Source: Leishmania mexicana MHOM/GT/2001/U1103 (taxonomy: Eukaryota > Euglenozoa > Kinetoplastea > Trypanosomatida > Trypanosomatidae). Taken from it: a stretch of 64,000 nt of DNA. A model generated the notes under the pieces. That model saw nothing but the letters and a program-made list of their open reading frames with translations. It was not told the origin of the DNA and searched no databases. Within the stretch, counting starts at the first letter, position 1, and the number at the start of each line of letters is the position of its first letter. Shown here one piece after another: positions 22,236-32,670 of the stretch. The stretch lies in assembly GCF_000234665.1 (NCBI RefSeq), contig NC_018337.1, positions 1,053,056 to 1,117,055 of the forward strand. The letters run 5' to 3'. Made by a program: the position numbers and the translations under genes.

Positions 22236-23321
22236 CCTCATTCTTGGGCAAGCGTAGCCGCTCTGTCGCTGTCTCTCGTATCTCTCTATCACGCGTGCAT
22301 GTGCGGCGAAGCAGCAGAGGGAGGGGTGGGGGACGGGGCAAAGGAACGTGAGGAGAGGTTTTCGCTCTCGTTTTCCTTGCGTCTCCCACCGCGTCTCGCT
22401 TGCAAACGGGCACACACTAACGGAGCGAGGGCAGAGTGAGGGCAGAGCGCGGGCTTTCTTGGTTCGTCTGGCAGGTGCGCTGTGTCGATTGATTCGTCCC
22501 TTATTTTTGTTGTTTCGTGTTTTTGCTTGATTTCGTGTCATTTTTCCCCTTGTTCCCAACGCTTTGTTGGGGATACAGTTCCCACAACACCTTCCAACGA
22601 ACAAGAACAATATCAACGAGCGGAAGTGCTCTTGGCTGTGTGATCGCCGATGTCGGATGTGTGCGGTTGCATCAATCAGAGCTGGCGTATTGGTCGAGAG
22701 TCTCGGTCGCCCATACGGAGTACTCGACGGGTGTCGCGGACTAGGCGGTGATTCACCCTGATACGACAGGTGCCACTCACGATCTCATCTGTCCGCTGTG
22801 GTGGTGAACTCGCTCGTCACCCAGACCTCTCCTCTTCTTTCTCTGCCAGCGTGCAGCGGGTGCCAATCTGAAGTGCTGCTCTCATGGGGCGAGCAGCGAC
22901 AACCAAACAGAAATTCGCTTCTCGGCTGTCAACCTCTCCGCACTACGAGCACCCTCTTTTCTTTCGTTGTTACCTAAATGCCCGGGGTACAATTTTCCCG
23001 TCCTGCGACTGCTTTTATGTGGTGTGACGATACATCTGAACGCGCGCGCCATCGATACACACACGCACACACTTATTCATGCAAGCCCGATCAGTGCCTT
23101 TGCCCCTGAGCACGAGCGTGTGCGTGCCCGTGCAGACATTTCCTGTGACTTCTTTACGAATTGTGGCGCCTCTTTGTTTGTGTGTTTTCTTTTTCGCACC
23201 GATTTTCGTTGTATCGGGCGCTGCCACTGACGTTGTGGCTATCTTTGCGTGCCGCACTCTTGTCTTTACCTCTCGCATTTCTAGTGACGCGGCTGCGCTC
23301 TCGCCGCCATCACACCGAACC
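22236..23321. other. Intergenic region with splice acceptor for SRP68
   Basis: No gene. At its end a pyrimidine-rich stretch (about 23250-23282, cttgtctttacctctcgcatttct) runs into AG at 23283-23284, 37 bases before the SRP68 start codon, a good spliced-leader acceptor candidate. Confidence 0.65.
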
Positions 23322-25124
23322 ATGGCGTTGGACTTTGACTTGACGCTTTTTATCAAGGAAACACAGCTGCAGCACGGTCTCCGCGCCGAGGACTATGTCC
23401 GCTATCACCACTACACTACGAACCGTCTCGCCACATTGCGGGGGCAGCTGAGCTTGTCGAACGACAAAAAGAAGTTTTTGCACAAGGAGGTCACTGCGCA
23501 GAACGCGACGGATGTTCGCCATCTGATGCTGCTCGCCTTGTATGCTGAGCGTTGTTGGGCAGAGGCGGAGGCGATGCAGGTGCAGCTGCAGACTAAGAAG
23601 GAGTCGCGCGGCACCGATGCCAACAAGCCAAAGGGTGGTGTGCCACCGCAAGATCAGTATCGCAAGCGCCTGAACAAGTCCGTCAAGTGGGCCTCGAAGC
23701 TGCACGAGGTAGCCAAGGAGGTTGCCTCAGACCGCGTCAAAAAGGAGTGCACAGCGTACTTGAAGGACACCGCCGGACGCTGCCACGCCTCGCACGGAAA
23801 GTTCAGGGAGGCGAAGGAGGCGTTTTTGGAAGCCCGCAAAACTTACGCGACGCTGCGCTCCAATAGCAGCGAGTCGCAGTGGGTCGTGATCGCGTGCAAG
23901 ATGAGCGAGCTCGATGACCGAGTTACCTACTGCATGCAGCGCCTCGGCGAGGACCCCACCACCTACCGACCCGCGCCGATTTTCGTCGCCGCCAGCGGCG
24001 ATGGTGCGGCCACAGACAGTGTGGTGCCGATGAGCGGTGCGTCGCAGCTGTCGTGGAACGGACGCACTCTGAATGTCTACAGCATCAAGGTCAAGGATGC
24101 GCTGCGCGAGGCCCAGGCGGTGGAGGTGGAGTTGAGCGAGGCAAAGGTGCAGGAAGGACGCGGAGTGGTGCCGGTGGGCCAGTCGAACCGTGTTCTCGAT
24201 CTAATGGACCGCCGTATCAACTACTACAACGATGCGCTTGCACACGCTCGGCAGGACCTGCGCACGGCGCCAGAGGGCGCCGGCAAAACCGAGTACCAGC
24301 TTATCGTGCACTACATTCTTTTCCACGTGGCTCAGGAGACACTGCGACGCACCCGTTTTCTGGCGGATCTTTACCGCCGCCGTTTCGAAGCAACGGAGCG
24401 GACACTGAAGAGCACCGCTGCCTACTCGGCCCCGTCGTCGTTTCCTCGTGGGCACAAGCAGCAGCAGCATCGAAAGAAGAGGGCGGAGGTCGCGCCAACG
24501 CAGTACGTGTCGCCACTGGAAGTGGTGCGCCTCTACCAGGCGGCGGCTGGAAGCGTGGACGAGATGGAGCTGCTGCCCGGCGTTTCGGGGCGTGAGGACG
24601 TGGAGGCGCTGCATGCTGTCTGCTCGGCCGGTCAACTCTTCTTCACCGGCGAGAGCTGGCGGCTGTCAGAGGCGTGGTCGACGGCGATGACGTACTACTG
24701 CGACGCACTGGCGCTCCTGCGGGAGGTGAAGGGTCAGCATGTGGCGTCGATGCAGGAGCACATCGAACAGCGCTTGATGCAGGGGGCTGCCGAGGTGGTG
24801 CTTTCCGCATCATCCATGGGTGCGGGCGGCAATGCACGAAGATCGACTCCGTTGATGACTTACCTGGTCGACGCAGATGAGGAGACGACTCAGGTGGCGC
24901 AGGGAGTCGTGCGCTTTCCGCCCGACTACCAGGCAGCCCCGTGCAAGCCTGTGTTTGTTGACGTAGCGTCGACCTTCCTGGACTACCCGGCGGACAGCGT
25001 AGACGAGGCAGATTCAGATGACCGTTCGAGCGCAAAGACCACAACTATACCGGCAGAGCCGAAGAGCGCGTCTGTAGCAGCTGGGCAACCGAAGAAGGGG
25101 TGGATGTTTGGCTGGAGAAGTTAG
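23322..25124 (+). CDS. SRP68: Signal recognition particle subunit SRP68
   Basis: 600 residues (human SRP68 is about 627). SRP68 binds 7SL RNA with SRP72 and is required for co-translational targeting to the ER. The N-terminus matches the family RNA-binding region: LTLFIKETQLQHGLRAEDYVRYHHY, then a basic segment and LLALYAERCWAEAEAMQ, corresponding to the family motifs around QHGLR and DAERAW. A repeated-helix (TPR-like) region follows (FREAKEAFLEARKTYATL). The C-terminus ends with Lys-Lys-Gly-Trp-Met-Phe-Gly-Trp, like the aromatic/glycine tail of other SRP68 proteins. The ATG at 23322 follows a strong splice-acceptor tract; the open frame to 23079 has no conserved sequence. Cytosolic/ER-associated role from family knowledge. 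Confidence 0.93.
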   Translation: MALDFDLTLFIKETQLQHGLRAEDYVRYHHYTTNRLATLRGQLSLSNDKKKFLHKEVTAQNATDVRHLMLLALYAERCWAEAEAMQVQLQTKKESRGTDANKPKGGVPPQDQYRKRLNKSVKWASKLHEVAKEVASDRVKKECTAYLKDTAGRCHASHGKFREAKEAFLEARKTYATLRSNSSESQWVVIACKMSELDDRVTYCMQRLGEDPTTYRPAPIFVAASGDGAATDSVVPMSGASQLSWNGRTLNVYSIKVKDALREAQAVEVELSEAKVQEGRGVVPVGQSNRVLDLMDRRINYYNDALAHARQDLRTAPEGAGKTEYQLIVHYILFHVAQETLRRTRFLADLYRRRFEATERTLKSTAAYSAPSSFPRGHKQQQHRKKRAEVAPTQYVSPLEVVRLYQAAAGSVDEMELLPGVSGREDVEALHAVCSAGQLFFTGESWRLSEAWSTAMTYYCDALALLREVKGQHVASMQEHIEQRLMQGAAEVVLSASSMGAGGNARRSTPLMTYLVDADEETTQVAQGVVRFPPDYQAAPCKPVFVDVASTFLDYPADSVDEADSDDRSSAKTTTIPAEPKSASVAAGQPKKGWMFGWRS

Positions 25125-26586
25125 CTCGGTTGTCAATTGAGCAAGAGACAACGGGACACAATAGGGTGTGCTGCACTGCGGCGTGCGGAACGCTGCGTGA
25201 GGGACGCTATATGTTGATTACACTGCGCACTCCTTCACACATCTTTTTTTTTGTTATTCCTGTGTAAGAGGGGACTAACGCACGTCTCCCCCTCCCCCGT
25301 TTCCATTCCAGCGTTGGTGCGCCTGCGTTTCAGCCTCGAGGCTATTGCTGCCCTCTATCTGTGTGTGTGCGCGTGGATGCTGGCCTGGGTGTCAGTCTGG
25401 GTGTATCACGTTTGGTTTCTCTTGTTCGCCATTTGCGCTTCGGTTAGTCCTTTCTTGGATGCCATTTCCCCCCTTTTTGCTTCACTGTGACAAAGGCAAG
25501 AGTTGGCGGTCAGTGCAACAGAACACCTCGATTGTCGTGTGTGTGTGTCTGACGATGGGTGGCGGGGAAAGCGAGTATGGCATCGTCGCCGCTATAGATT
25601 ATGGGGCGCATCACTGGACAGTAGGTGGATCCTGCGTGACGAGTAAAGGCAACGTTTGCGTTTGTCCTACCTCCTACAGCTTCTGCCTCTGTGGCCCCTC
25701 CTCTGTAAGCACACAGTGAGGGACATACTACACTAGGGAGCGGCTATCGTGTGTGCCCGCCACTGCCCAGAACACGTGTTGTGCAGCGCTTCATGTTTGC
25801 GCATGTAGCCGTGTGTTGAGTGCGATGCTGCCAATGCTCTGTTCTTCGTCGGGCCTTTCTCTTTCCACTGCTTATGTCGGCCTCTCACGCGCTTCAATGC
25901 ATTTCGTCATTTTTCAGCAGCGTCCCGACGACGGGAGACACAATCACACACACACACTTAGGCACGAAAACCTTCACAATCGAGGCTCTTCTGCCGCGGT
26001 TTGTGCACTCCGGTTTCCGCGTGTGCCTGCAAAAATCTTCTGCAGCGACTTCCCTCTCCCGCCCCGCTTCCTTTCGCGGTCTTTGATATGCTCGGAGGGA
26101 CACTCACCCCTGAGGCACGTGCGCGTCCACAGCGGCGCCCTTGCGCGTGCATGTACCATCACAGAATCGAGTACAACATGGCAACACAACACAGGAGCAG
26201 GGTCAAGGATGAGACCCGGAGCTGCCGTTTAGCCAAGTAGAAAGGCGCAGACACCTACAGTGATTCTTTGTTATCCTTCATTTTCCTTGAAGGAGGCTTG
26301 TCCGTGCGTGCGCACGTACCGACCCCAAGACGGCCATGACAACAACACTCTTGCTACTGCGCCGGCGCTGGATGGTGCCGCCCACCTATTCTTGCTCATT
26401 CTTTTTCTCTTGCAGAGGTGTGCCTTCGGGTGGCCTGCGGGGCGCTTCTTCCTTTATGGGTTTTGTCTGACGCTGCCGAGGCGACTCCGTCCGCTCCGCA
26501 GTTTACTTTTTTGTTGTTTGCTGCGTCTTTATGTTCTTTTTGTCTCCATCGTGGTCAACCCTTGCGGCTCCTCGCGTTGCGCCTTT
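25125..26586. other. Intergenic region
   Basis: No gene in 1.46 kb. Mixed pyrimidine-rich sequence with GT and CA tracts. It probably contains the 3'UTR of SRP68. No coding-like frame is supported. Confidence 0.65.
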
Positions 26587-27227
26587 TCCCATCCCTGCAT
26601 CTCTTGTTGTTTTCGCTTTCCTTGACGGCGGGCGTCATCACCGATGACGGCGAACAGGCGTCTGTGCGTGCTCTCTCTCCCAGGGTCCAGCACAGCCCTC
26701 CCACCACCAACGCTCTCTCTGCGTGCGGGGGAGCCGAGCGGCACCCCTCCCCTCTCTCCTATGTCCCCCTGCCCATGCCGAGCCACTTCTGGCGCTGACA
26801 GGGTGAGTGCGATGTGTCGCGCTACTCCTGTTGGCGGCCAGGTGGTGGATTGGCGTGGCATCGCTGCGGCCTGCGACCGTGCACCGGTGTGACCCATCCG
26901 TGTGATGGGGGAAGTGCCAGCGCAATGCGAACACGTCTCACGCGGGCCTCGCTGCGAACTGGTGTGGGGAGCCGGAGCCCCGCCCGGAGGGGGGACGCAC
27001 CCGGGGTGGCGGCCTGCATGGTGGGAGGAGCTGCTGTGTGGCGACCTGTGGGGCTGTATGTGTGTGGGTAGCGTTTGAGGGCAGGGGCCGCGCTCTCAGA
27101 CGGGGGCGTCGGGGCCTCGCTGCAAAGTGCGTGTGTCTGCGGCTGCCTCGCACCATGCGATGGAGGGCCTGTGACAGGGCTGGGGGGGGTGGAGCGGCGC
27201 GCGAACCCATGCTGTATGGCAGAACGC
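26587..27227 (+). repeat. Interspersed 0.65 kb repeat, copy 4 (SIDER-like)
   Basis: 641 bases nearly identical to copies 2 and 3, but its left border is about 32 bases further in (it starts at tcccatccctgcatctc) and it ends at gcagaacgc. The staggered left ends among copies 1, 4 and 2/3 resemble 5' truncation of a retroposon. It lies between SRP68 and the tuzin locus. Confidence 0.9.
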
Positions 27228-27719
27228 GGCAGAGGAAAACAGAAAACGCTTCTTATGTGGACGTGTTGGTGTAACTGGGCGAGTGTCATCGGTAACCTTT
27301 ATTCGCTCTTTTCTGATGTGCTGTGCCGCTCGCTCTGTGGTTTCTTCTTCGTCAGGCTGTGCGTTTCTCTCTTTTTCCTCGGCATTGAATCTCCTATGCT
27401 CTCATGTTCTTCGTGTACTGGTGCCTGCGCTTGTGCCTGTCCAGTATTAGCTCTACTCACTGGGTCACTTTCGCATTTTGGAGAGCCTTCGCCAACATAG
27501 GGAACCATTGTGTGCTCGACAAACTGTGTGCCGTCATCCCTCTTGTGTGCTTCCATCTCTGTCTATCTGTCTATCGTATCTCTTCTGACTTTTTTCCCTC
27601 CTCGTTGTTGCAGGGTGTGCGTTTGCGTGTTTTTTGTGCGCCATTGAGTGCCATGCGATGACGAACGTGCGACAGCCACTCATGGGTCTGAACACGGACC
27701 CGAACCTGAGTCGATCTTG
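27228..27719. other. Spacer between repeat copy 4 and tuzin relic
   Basis: No gene. Pyrimidine-rich sequence with a tract at about 27585-27612 ending in cag, which would have served as a splice acceptor for the decayed gene that follows. Confidence 0.5.
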
Positions 27720-28095
27720 CCTGTGTACGAGCACATTCACGATTGCCTCGCCGCTCTCGGCATGGAGGTTTCTCTGGACACTGTGTGCATGAAGGGAAGC
27801 GGCGTGGATGAGCTGCTTGCCTCCTCTCATGCGCACTGCGTGCCACCGTGGGCGTACACGAACCTTAAGCGTGCCCAGGCGATGCGTCAGCTGCAGAAGG
27901 TGTAGGGCGATGACGGACAGCTGAAAACGCTAGTGAGGCGTCTCGCGCCGTTGCCGCACAATGAAGGACAGCAGGAGGGCTGCCACAACAGGAGCCACGC
28001 CTATCCATCACTGAGCGAGGTGATTTACTTACTCCACTGAGCAGGGCGTTGGACTCTTTATGGACAAAGTTCAACACACCGCCGCCTTCGGTTCG
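27720..28095 (+). pseudogene. Ancient tuzin remnant
   Basis: Translating forward, VDELLASSHAHCVPPW to AMRQLQ aligns without gaps with the intact tuzin (LDELFAAVHQRRVSAAH to AMRQLQ). After an in-frame TAG at about 27903, GDDGQLKTLVRRLAPLPH continues the alignment to tuzin RPQLRFALQQLSALPY. After a frame change, GVGLFMDKVQHTAA (about 28047-28090) matches the tuzin C-terminal DVWLFRNKLFHSAS. The fragment therefore covers the last ~110 residues of a tuzin with at least one stop and one frameshift, and no ATG. It lies 1 kb upstream of the intact tuzin and is much more diverged than the other tuzin fragments, so it is an old relic. Confidence 0.75.
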
Positions 28096-29141
28096 CTATG
28101 GGACAGTGTCAACACAGCGCGAACGAAGGAGCAGAGGCAGGCACCTGTGCGTGTGCCCTCTCTCTTGAGAGATGCCTGCAGGTACTCGGCTTTCTGTGTG
28201 CGTCCACGGACTTCGTGCTCTGTCGATTGCTGCTGACGTACTCCTCGAAGGGGAAGGGAAGCAGGGGAATGCGATTTAGCGTCCATTCGCTTCTCCGGAT
28301 ATCGGTGTTAGTCAGGCCACCCGCATCAACTGCAGGCAGCGAGTTGGTGGCTGGACGGTGGTGGTGTTGCCGCTGTGCGTGATGCTATGGACGTCACCAA
28401 GGCCGAGCGCAGCATCAGCAGCAAAGGAGAACAAAAAAAATAGAGCCAGATACACGAGTTGGCGGTAGTGCTTCACCTACCATGCACCGCATCCGTCGAA
28501 CCTGATGTTGACGTCATTTCTTTCGTGTACTTGTGTGCCTGCTCGCTGCTCCCTTGCTCTTCCCTCCGTCCCCCTTCTCCTCTCCACATCTCTCGTTGGC
28601 TGCGGATCTTTTTATGCTGTTTTTCTTCACAACGGTGCTCCCTCCTCTCTTGCCCTTTCCTGTCGTTTCTCTTCGCTGATGAAAACACATGTGAGGTTTA
28701 TACAGGCCCGCACACTCCCACCCCCTCATCCTCATAGAGCGAACCCACCCAAATACGTACGCCCCTACGGGCACTCGCGTGCGCAGGAGGGAGGCCAACG
28801 GCACGGATGCCCGTGGATGCGTGCGTGTCGGGACCGGAGAGAGCGGAATCGCTGCATTGCTGCGGAGAAGGCAAGGCCACAAATACACGCATCAGCAGGA
28901 AAGAGGGGGGGGGGAACAACGAGGGACGATTTCGGCCACTTTGTGGCTTCGTCGGAGCTGCGGAGGCAGTGCCTCAACTCTTTTGTTGCTTTGCTGTAGA
29001 CGCAGAGGCACAAACATGTGTGTGCATGCGCAGGGAGGTGCGCGCGGTACGTGTGTAACATGATTACTCCTTGTTGTCTCTGCACCCCTCACTCTTGGTC
29101 TTCAGTGCGTAAGAGCACCGTCTCGGCGACGCAGCGCTCCA
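28096..29141. other. Intergenic region upstream of tuzin
   Basis: No gene. It contains C/T-rich stretches around 28505-28680 and 28970-28998, and the acceptor described separately at 29105. Confidence 0.6.
29066..29105 (+). promoter_or_regulatory. Probable trans-splice acceptor of tuzin
   Basis: A 40-base pyrimidine-rich tract (ccttgttgtctctgc to ctcttggtcttcag) ends in AG at 29104-29105. The first ATG downstream is at 29142, which supports the longer tuzin start. Confidence 0.55.
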
Positions 29142-31010
29142 ATGCGCTCTGTTCTATCGCAGTCAAGGTCGAGCCTCCACTGCATCGGCGCACCAGTACG
29201 CTGCTGTGCTTTGTCACACAATGACGGCTTTTGCTACTTCACTCGCGCAGCTTTCTCTGGAGCGGCACCGACAGCGCCATCGGGTCTGCCCGCGTGCGCC
29301 TTGGCAACGCCAATCTCGACGGCGCCGCCGCTGCCCTTCCACCTTACCCGTGGCATGGCGGTGAATGCTTTTTTTGCGAAGAGCACAAGCGCCGCTCTTG
29401 CCCCCATCGCGGAAGGCAGCATAAAGTCCAAGATTGCTGGAACCGTCTACGCCGTTCACTTGCAGCATCTCTTTCTGTCGCCCATCATCGAGGTCGGCTC
29501 TCGCGTCTACATTGAGCACGGCAAGGACGAGGAGTACGTCGGCGCCGTGGTTGGCGGCGTCGTGGTCCGCGTCAACGGTAACGGAACGTATGGGGTGTTG
29601 CTCGACAACAACAGCTTCGACATGGCTGTTCCCACAGAGATGGTGCTCTTTTCAGAAGGCCGAGGCAAGTTGGCGAGCGACGCTGAGCACCGCGAGGTGC
29701 TGGAGTGGTTGCGCAGGGCCGGAGTGGCGCGAAGGGCCCACCAGGAGACTTTTGCGTGCGTCCTTTTTCATCGCGGCTGGCGCGCGCACAGGTTGTACTT
29801 GCTGCAGGCCTCCGACGTGCACTGCCTGACACACATTCCCAAAGCGGTGCGCATGCGCGTGTTGGATGAATCAGAATGGCAGAGAGACCACCATCGCCAA
29901 ATGCGGCAGTTGCTAAAGGAGCGGGTCATGGAGCGGGACTTCCGCTACAAGCTTACCAAGTACAGCGGTGTGGTGAGCGCGTCAATGGCTCTCCTGGGTA
30001 TTGCCTTCGCGTTTGGGTGGAATGTAAAAAATTCGCGCACGCAACAGCGTGAGCATCAGCTGAAGGTCGCCGTCAAGGCTCTCATGCAGACGCTGAATCA
30101 CCAACACAGCACTCTGCAAGGGACCACATCGATGACACAAAACTTTGTTCGGCGCGACAGAGAGGAGAGCGCTGTTCGGCAGGCGCTGCGTCGGCTCGAT
30201 GTGGCGCATCCACGAATCATTGTTTTTACTGGCTTTCACGGCTGCGGTAAGAGCACCCTGTGCCGCAACGCCGTGCTGAAGGAGCGAATACCGGCTGTCT
30301 ACGTGGATATCCGCGGCACCGAGGACACGCTGCGCAGCGTCGTCAAAGCGCTTGGTGTGAACAGAGTGGAGGTGTGCTGCGACTTGCTGGAGTTTGTGGC
30401 AGATTCGTGTCGGAAAGCGAAGGCTACTAACGGCCAGACACCGTTGCTCATACTTAAGTTGCGCGAAGGCAGCAGCTTTCAACGAGTGTACAACGACGCT
30501 GTGGCGCTGGCGTGCGACCGTCGTCTGTGCCATGTCGCCATTGAGGTGCCCATAGAGTCGCTCAGCATGGCAACCGCAGGGCTGCCGCGCCTCGACTTCT
30601 GCATGATAGCCGCGTTCAGCCGCGAGCAGGCCTTCGCGTACACGCAGCACACCATCGACGCCGTCAGTCTTAACCACTTTGTAGACATCATTGGAACGAA
30701 CAGCAATGATTTAGACGAGCTCTTTGCGGCCGTACATCAACGCCGCGTCTCAGCTGCACACTATGCGAATGAGAAGTTGCTCAAAGCAATGCGGCAGCTG
30801 CAGGCGGCGTGTGCCGGCCGCCCGCAGCTTCGTTTCGCGCTACAGCAGCTCTCCGCTCTCCCCTACGGCGACGGACAGCACTCCGGCGGAGACGCGGCGG
30901 CGCTGCGGAGCGCGGCGCTAAGGGATATAGTCTTCTACGATCCCGTGCAGGATGTGTGGCTGTTCCGCAACAAGCTTTTCCACTCCGCCTCCCGGTGCTG
31001 CTGGCGGTAG
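29142..31010 (+). CDS. Tuzin
   Basis: 622 residues from the ATG at 29142; a second possible start at 29355 would give 551 residues. Tuzins are kinetoplastid proteins of unclear function whose genes alternate with amastin genes, exactly as here. Visible: residues 1-70 are rich in Ser/Arg with few acidic residues and could be a mitochondrial-type leader; a beta-rich block with VGSRVYIEHGKDEEYVGAVV and VRVNGNGTYGVLLD at about 125-165; one hydrophobic segment at about 277-296; and a P-loop NTPase domain with Walker A GFHGCGKST at 364-372, followed by AVYVDIRGTEDTLRSVVKALGV and RLCHVAIEVPIESL. The C-terminus ends WLFRNKLFHSASRCCWR. The last ~72 coding bases are shared exactly with the pseudogene at 36920-36991 because the tandem unit begins here. 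It is the only intact tuzin in the window. Membrane-associated ATPase is an inference from the motifs. Confidence 0.9.
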   Translation: MRSVLSQSRSSLHCIGAPVRCCALSHNDGFCYFTRAAFSGAAPTAPSGLPACALATPISTAPPLPFHLTRGMAVNAFFAKSTSAALAPIAEGSIKSKIAGTVYAVHLQHLFLSPIIEVGSRVYIEHGKDEEYVGAVVGGVVVRVNGNGTYGVLLDNNSFDMAVPTEMVLFSEGRGKLASDAEHREVLEWLRRAGVARRAHQETFACVLFHRGWRAHRLYLLQASDVHCLTHIPKAVRMRVLDESEWQRDHHRQMRQLLKERVMERDFRYKLTKYSGVVSASMALLGIAFAFGWNVKNSRTQQREHQLKVAVKALMQTLNHQHSTLQGTTSMTQNFVRRDREESAVRQALRRLDVAHPRIIVFTGFHGCGKSTLCRNAVLKERIPAVYVDIRGTEDTLRSVVKALGVNRVEVCCDLLEFVADSCRKAKATNGQTPLLILKLREGSSFQRVYNDAVALACDRRLCHVAIEVPIESLSMATAGLPRLDFCMIAAFSREQAFAYTQHTIDAVSLNHFVDIIGTNSNDLDELFAAVHQRRVSAAHYANEKLLKAMRQLQAACAGRPQLRFALQQLSALPYGDGQHSGGDAAALRSAALRDIVFYDPVQDVWLFRNKLFHSASRCCWR

Positions 31011-32028
31011 ACGCGCGGTGAGATGAGGAGGTGGTGGGGAAGGGCGGGTGGTGTATCTGCGCGAGCGCGTGGGTGCCGGGGTGGAGGGGAGTGTGCACTG
31101 ATGTGGGTGCGGCCTCGCGTGCTGCGACTGGCACCCCCGCCCTCCTCGCCCCATGGCGCGCACACGGGGTCGCTGCTGCGCGCATCCCCTGCTCTTTGGT
31201 GATGTTCCTTTTGCTTTTTGTGGTGCAGGGCTGCGGCGGTGCGGGGTGAGTGGTGCAGCATCCCGCCCGCACAGACACCGAGGCCGCCCCGCCCCCCACC
31301 CCCTGCACACACGTGGCCATGGGCCTCACGCAGGCGCCCCTAGGACAACGCGGACCAGAGAAGAGCGCAGCAGGCAGAGCGCCAGGCGGTGGGCTCTGCG
31401 ACTGCGGGCCTTTGCGGTCTCTTCCCCTCGTCCTCGCTGTGCGCAGCGCCGCTTTCCGCTGGCGCGGCCAAGCGAAGGAGGCGGGGCCGAGAAGCACAGA
31501 GGGGGACGCTGCGGGTGCGATGGGTGGGGCGAGGCGATGCGGTGAGGGGCGTGGGAGGGGGAGGGGGGGACTTCCCGGATGGTGGCAAGCACTGCCCTCT
31601 GTCCTCTGCGCTTGGCCGCCGTCTCGTGCGCTTCCGCCCCCCTCCCACGTCGCTGCCGTTGCGGTGCGTCGCACACCCAGCGGCCTCCTCTCGTGAGCCT
31701 TTTCGCTTGTGCGCATGCCATCCGGTGACCCATCTGCTGCCGCTGTGCACGCCTCGTCGTGTCACCTGCCTGTCTCGCCACCACTGCCTCCCCCAATATC
31801 TTTCTCTCTCCTCGCCTACTTTGTCTCTTGCTCGCGTGGCCCGTCCCTCTGCCGCCCTCTCACGACACACGCGCACGAACGAACGAACACCGACAACGCG
31901 TACGTGCACGTGCACGTGCGCCAACAACAATACGCATATGGACATACATAGCTAAGGCTCTCTTCGCCTCTCTCCGCTTTGCCGCCCTCCTCCCTCCTCG
32001 CCAGCGCTGCTGCGCCATCCCGACTCCC
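31011..32028. other. Tuzin-amastin spacer (unit A)
   Basis: About 1 kb, GC-rich, no gene. Long open frames on both strands here (up to about 300 codons) are low-complexity Arg/Pro/Ala-rich and are not supported. It is nearly identical to 36992-38009. Confidence 0.75.
31945..32004 (+). promoter_or_regulatory. Trans-splice acceptor of amastin A
   Basis: A long C/T tract (ctctcttcgcctctctccgc, then gccgccctcctccctcctcg) ends in ccag with AG at 32003-32004, 25 bases before the amastin ATG. The same tract occurs in unit B with AG at 37984-37985. Confidence 0.7.
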
Positions 32029-32670
32029 ATGTGGTCCGCTTTCAGGCGCACCTGCGCTTCACGTTTCGCAGAACTGCGCCGTGAGTTGGCGAAGGAGTTC
32101 AGGACAGGCGTGCTTATCTACGCCGTCGTCCAGCTGCTCGCGTTCCTTTTTGTGCTGATCGGTACGCCGCTTGATATGTTTCGTGGTGACCGGAATCAAT
32201 TTGACGAAAGGCCGTGCATAACTTTATGGGGTTTTAAGCTTGAATGCGACACCATCGTTTATGTCCTCGACACGGACGATCGGTGGATGACATGCCACAA
32301 CCGACGGGATCGTTTCCGCGCTGCTGGAGCGTTTTCTGTCATCTCCATCATGGTGTACTGCGCGGCGTTCGTCTTGGGAGTCATTAGGCTGTACTGCTGC
32401 TCTTTCCTCCGCTGGGTATGCCTGGGGCTCAACGTCGCTGGCATCATCACGCTGGGCATCACCTGTGGACTCATGGTGCTAAGCTACGTTCAAGACGATG
32501 GGGGTCTCTGCGTGCCTATCCGGATGGACTTCAACTTTGGTGTCGGCTTCGGTCTCTTCTTGGTGGCCTGGATCCTCGATGTCGTCAACATCTTCTTTCT
32601 GCTGTTCCCAGTATATGTTAAATACTCTGTTGAGGTTGAGGACGCAAAGAATTACCGAAATTTGGAATAG
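32029..32670 (+). CDS. Amastin A
   Basis: 213 residues, a typical amastin length. Amastins are four-pass surface glycoproteins of kinetoplastids, many up-regulated in intracellular amastigotes and needed for survival in macrophages. The 11-residue amastin signature is present at residues 63-73 (C-I-T-L-W-G-F-K-L-E-C). Four hydrophobic segments: about 24-45 (VLIYAVVQLLAFLFVLIG), about 104-124, about 126-152 and about 170-196. Signature and cysteines lie in the first extracellular loop. The cytosolic C-terminus is short and ends NYRNLE. The ATG lies 25 bases after a strong splice acceptor. Linkage to tuzin suggests a delta-type amastin. Its 3'UTR is long, as is usual for stage-regulated amastins. 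Compare amastin B, which differs mainly in loops and C-terminus. Confidence 0.97.
   Translation: MWSAFRRTCASRFAELRRELAKEFRTGVLIYAVVQLLAFLFVLIGTPLDMFRGDRNQFDERPCITLWGFKLECDTIVYVLDTDDRWMTCHNRRDRFRAAGAFSVISIMVYCAAFVLGVIRLYCCSFLRWVCLGLNVAGIITLGITCGLMVLSYVQDDGGLCVPIRMDFNFGVGFGLFLVAWILDVVNIFFLLFPVYVKYSVEVEDAKNYRNLE

Noticed and set aside
27648..27905. 85-codon forward frame as a small gene
   Set aside because: It starts with GTG, not ATG, and its sequence is the C-terminal part of a broken tuzin that continues past the stop.
30781..31716. Minus-strand frame antisense to the tuzin 3' end and spacer
   Set aside because: Pro/Ala/Arg-rich shadow frame in GC-rich DNA, opposite to the direction of all genes here, no recognisable domain.
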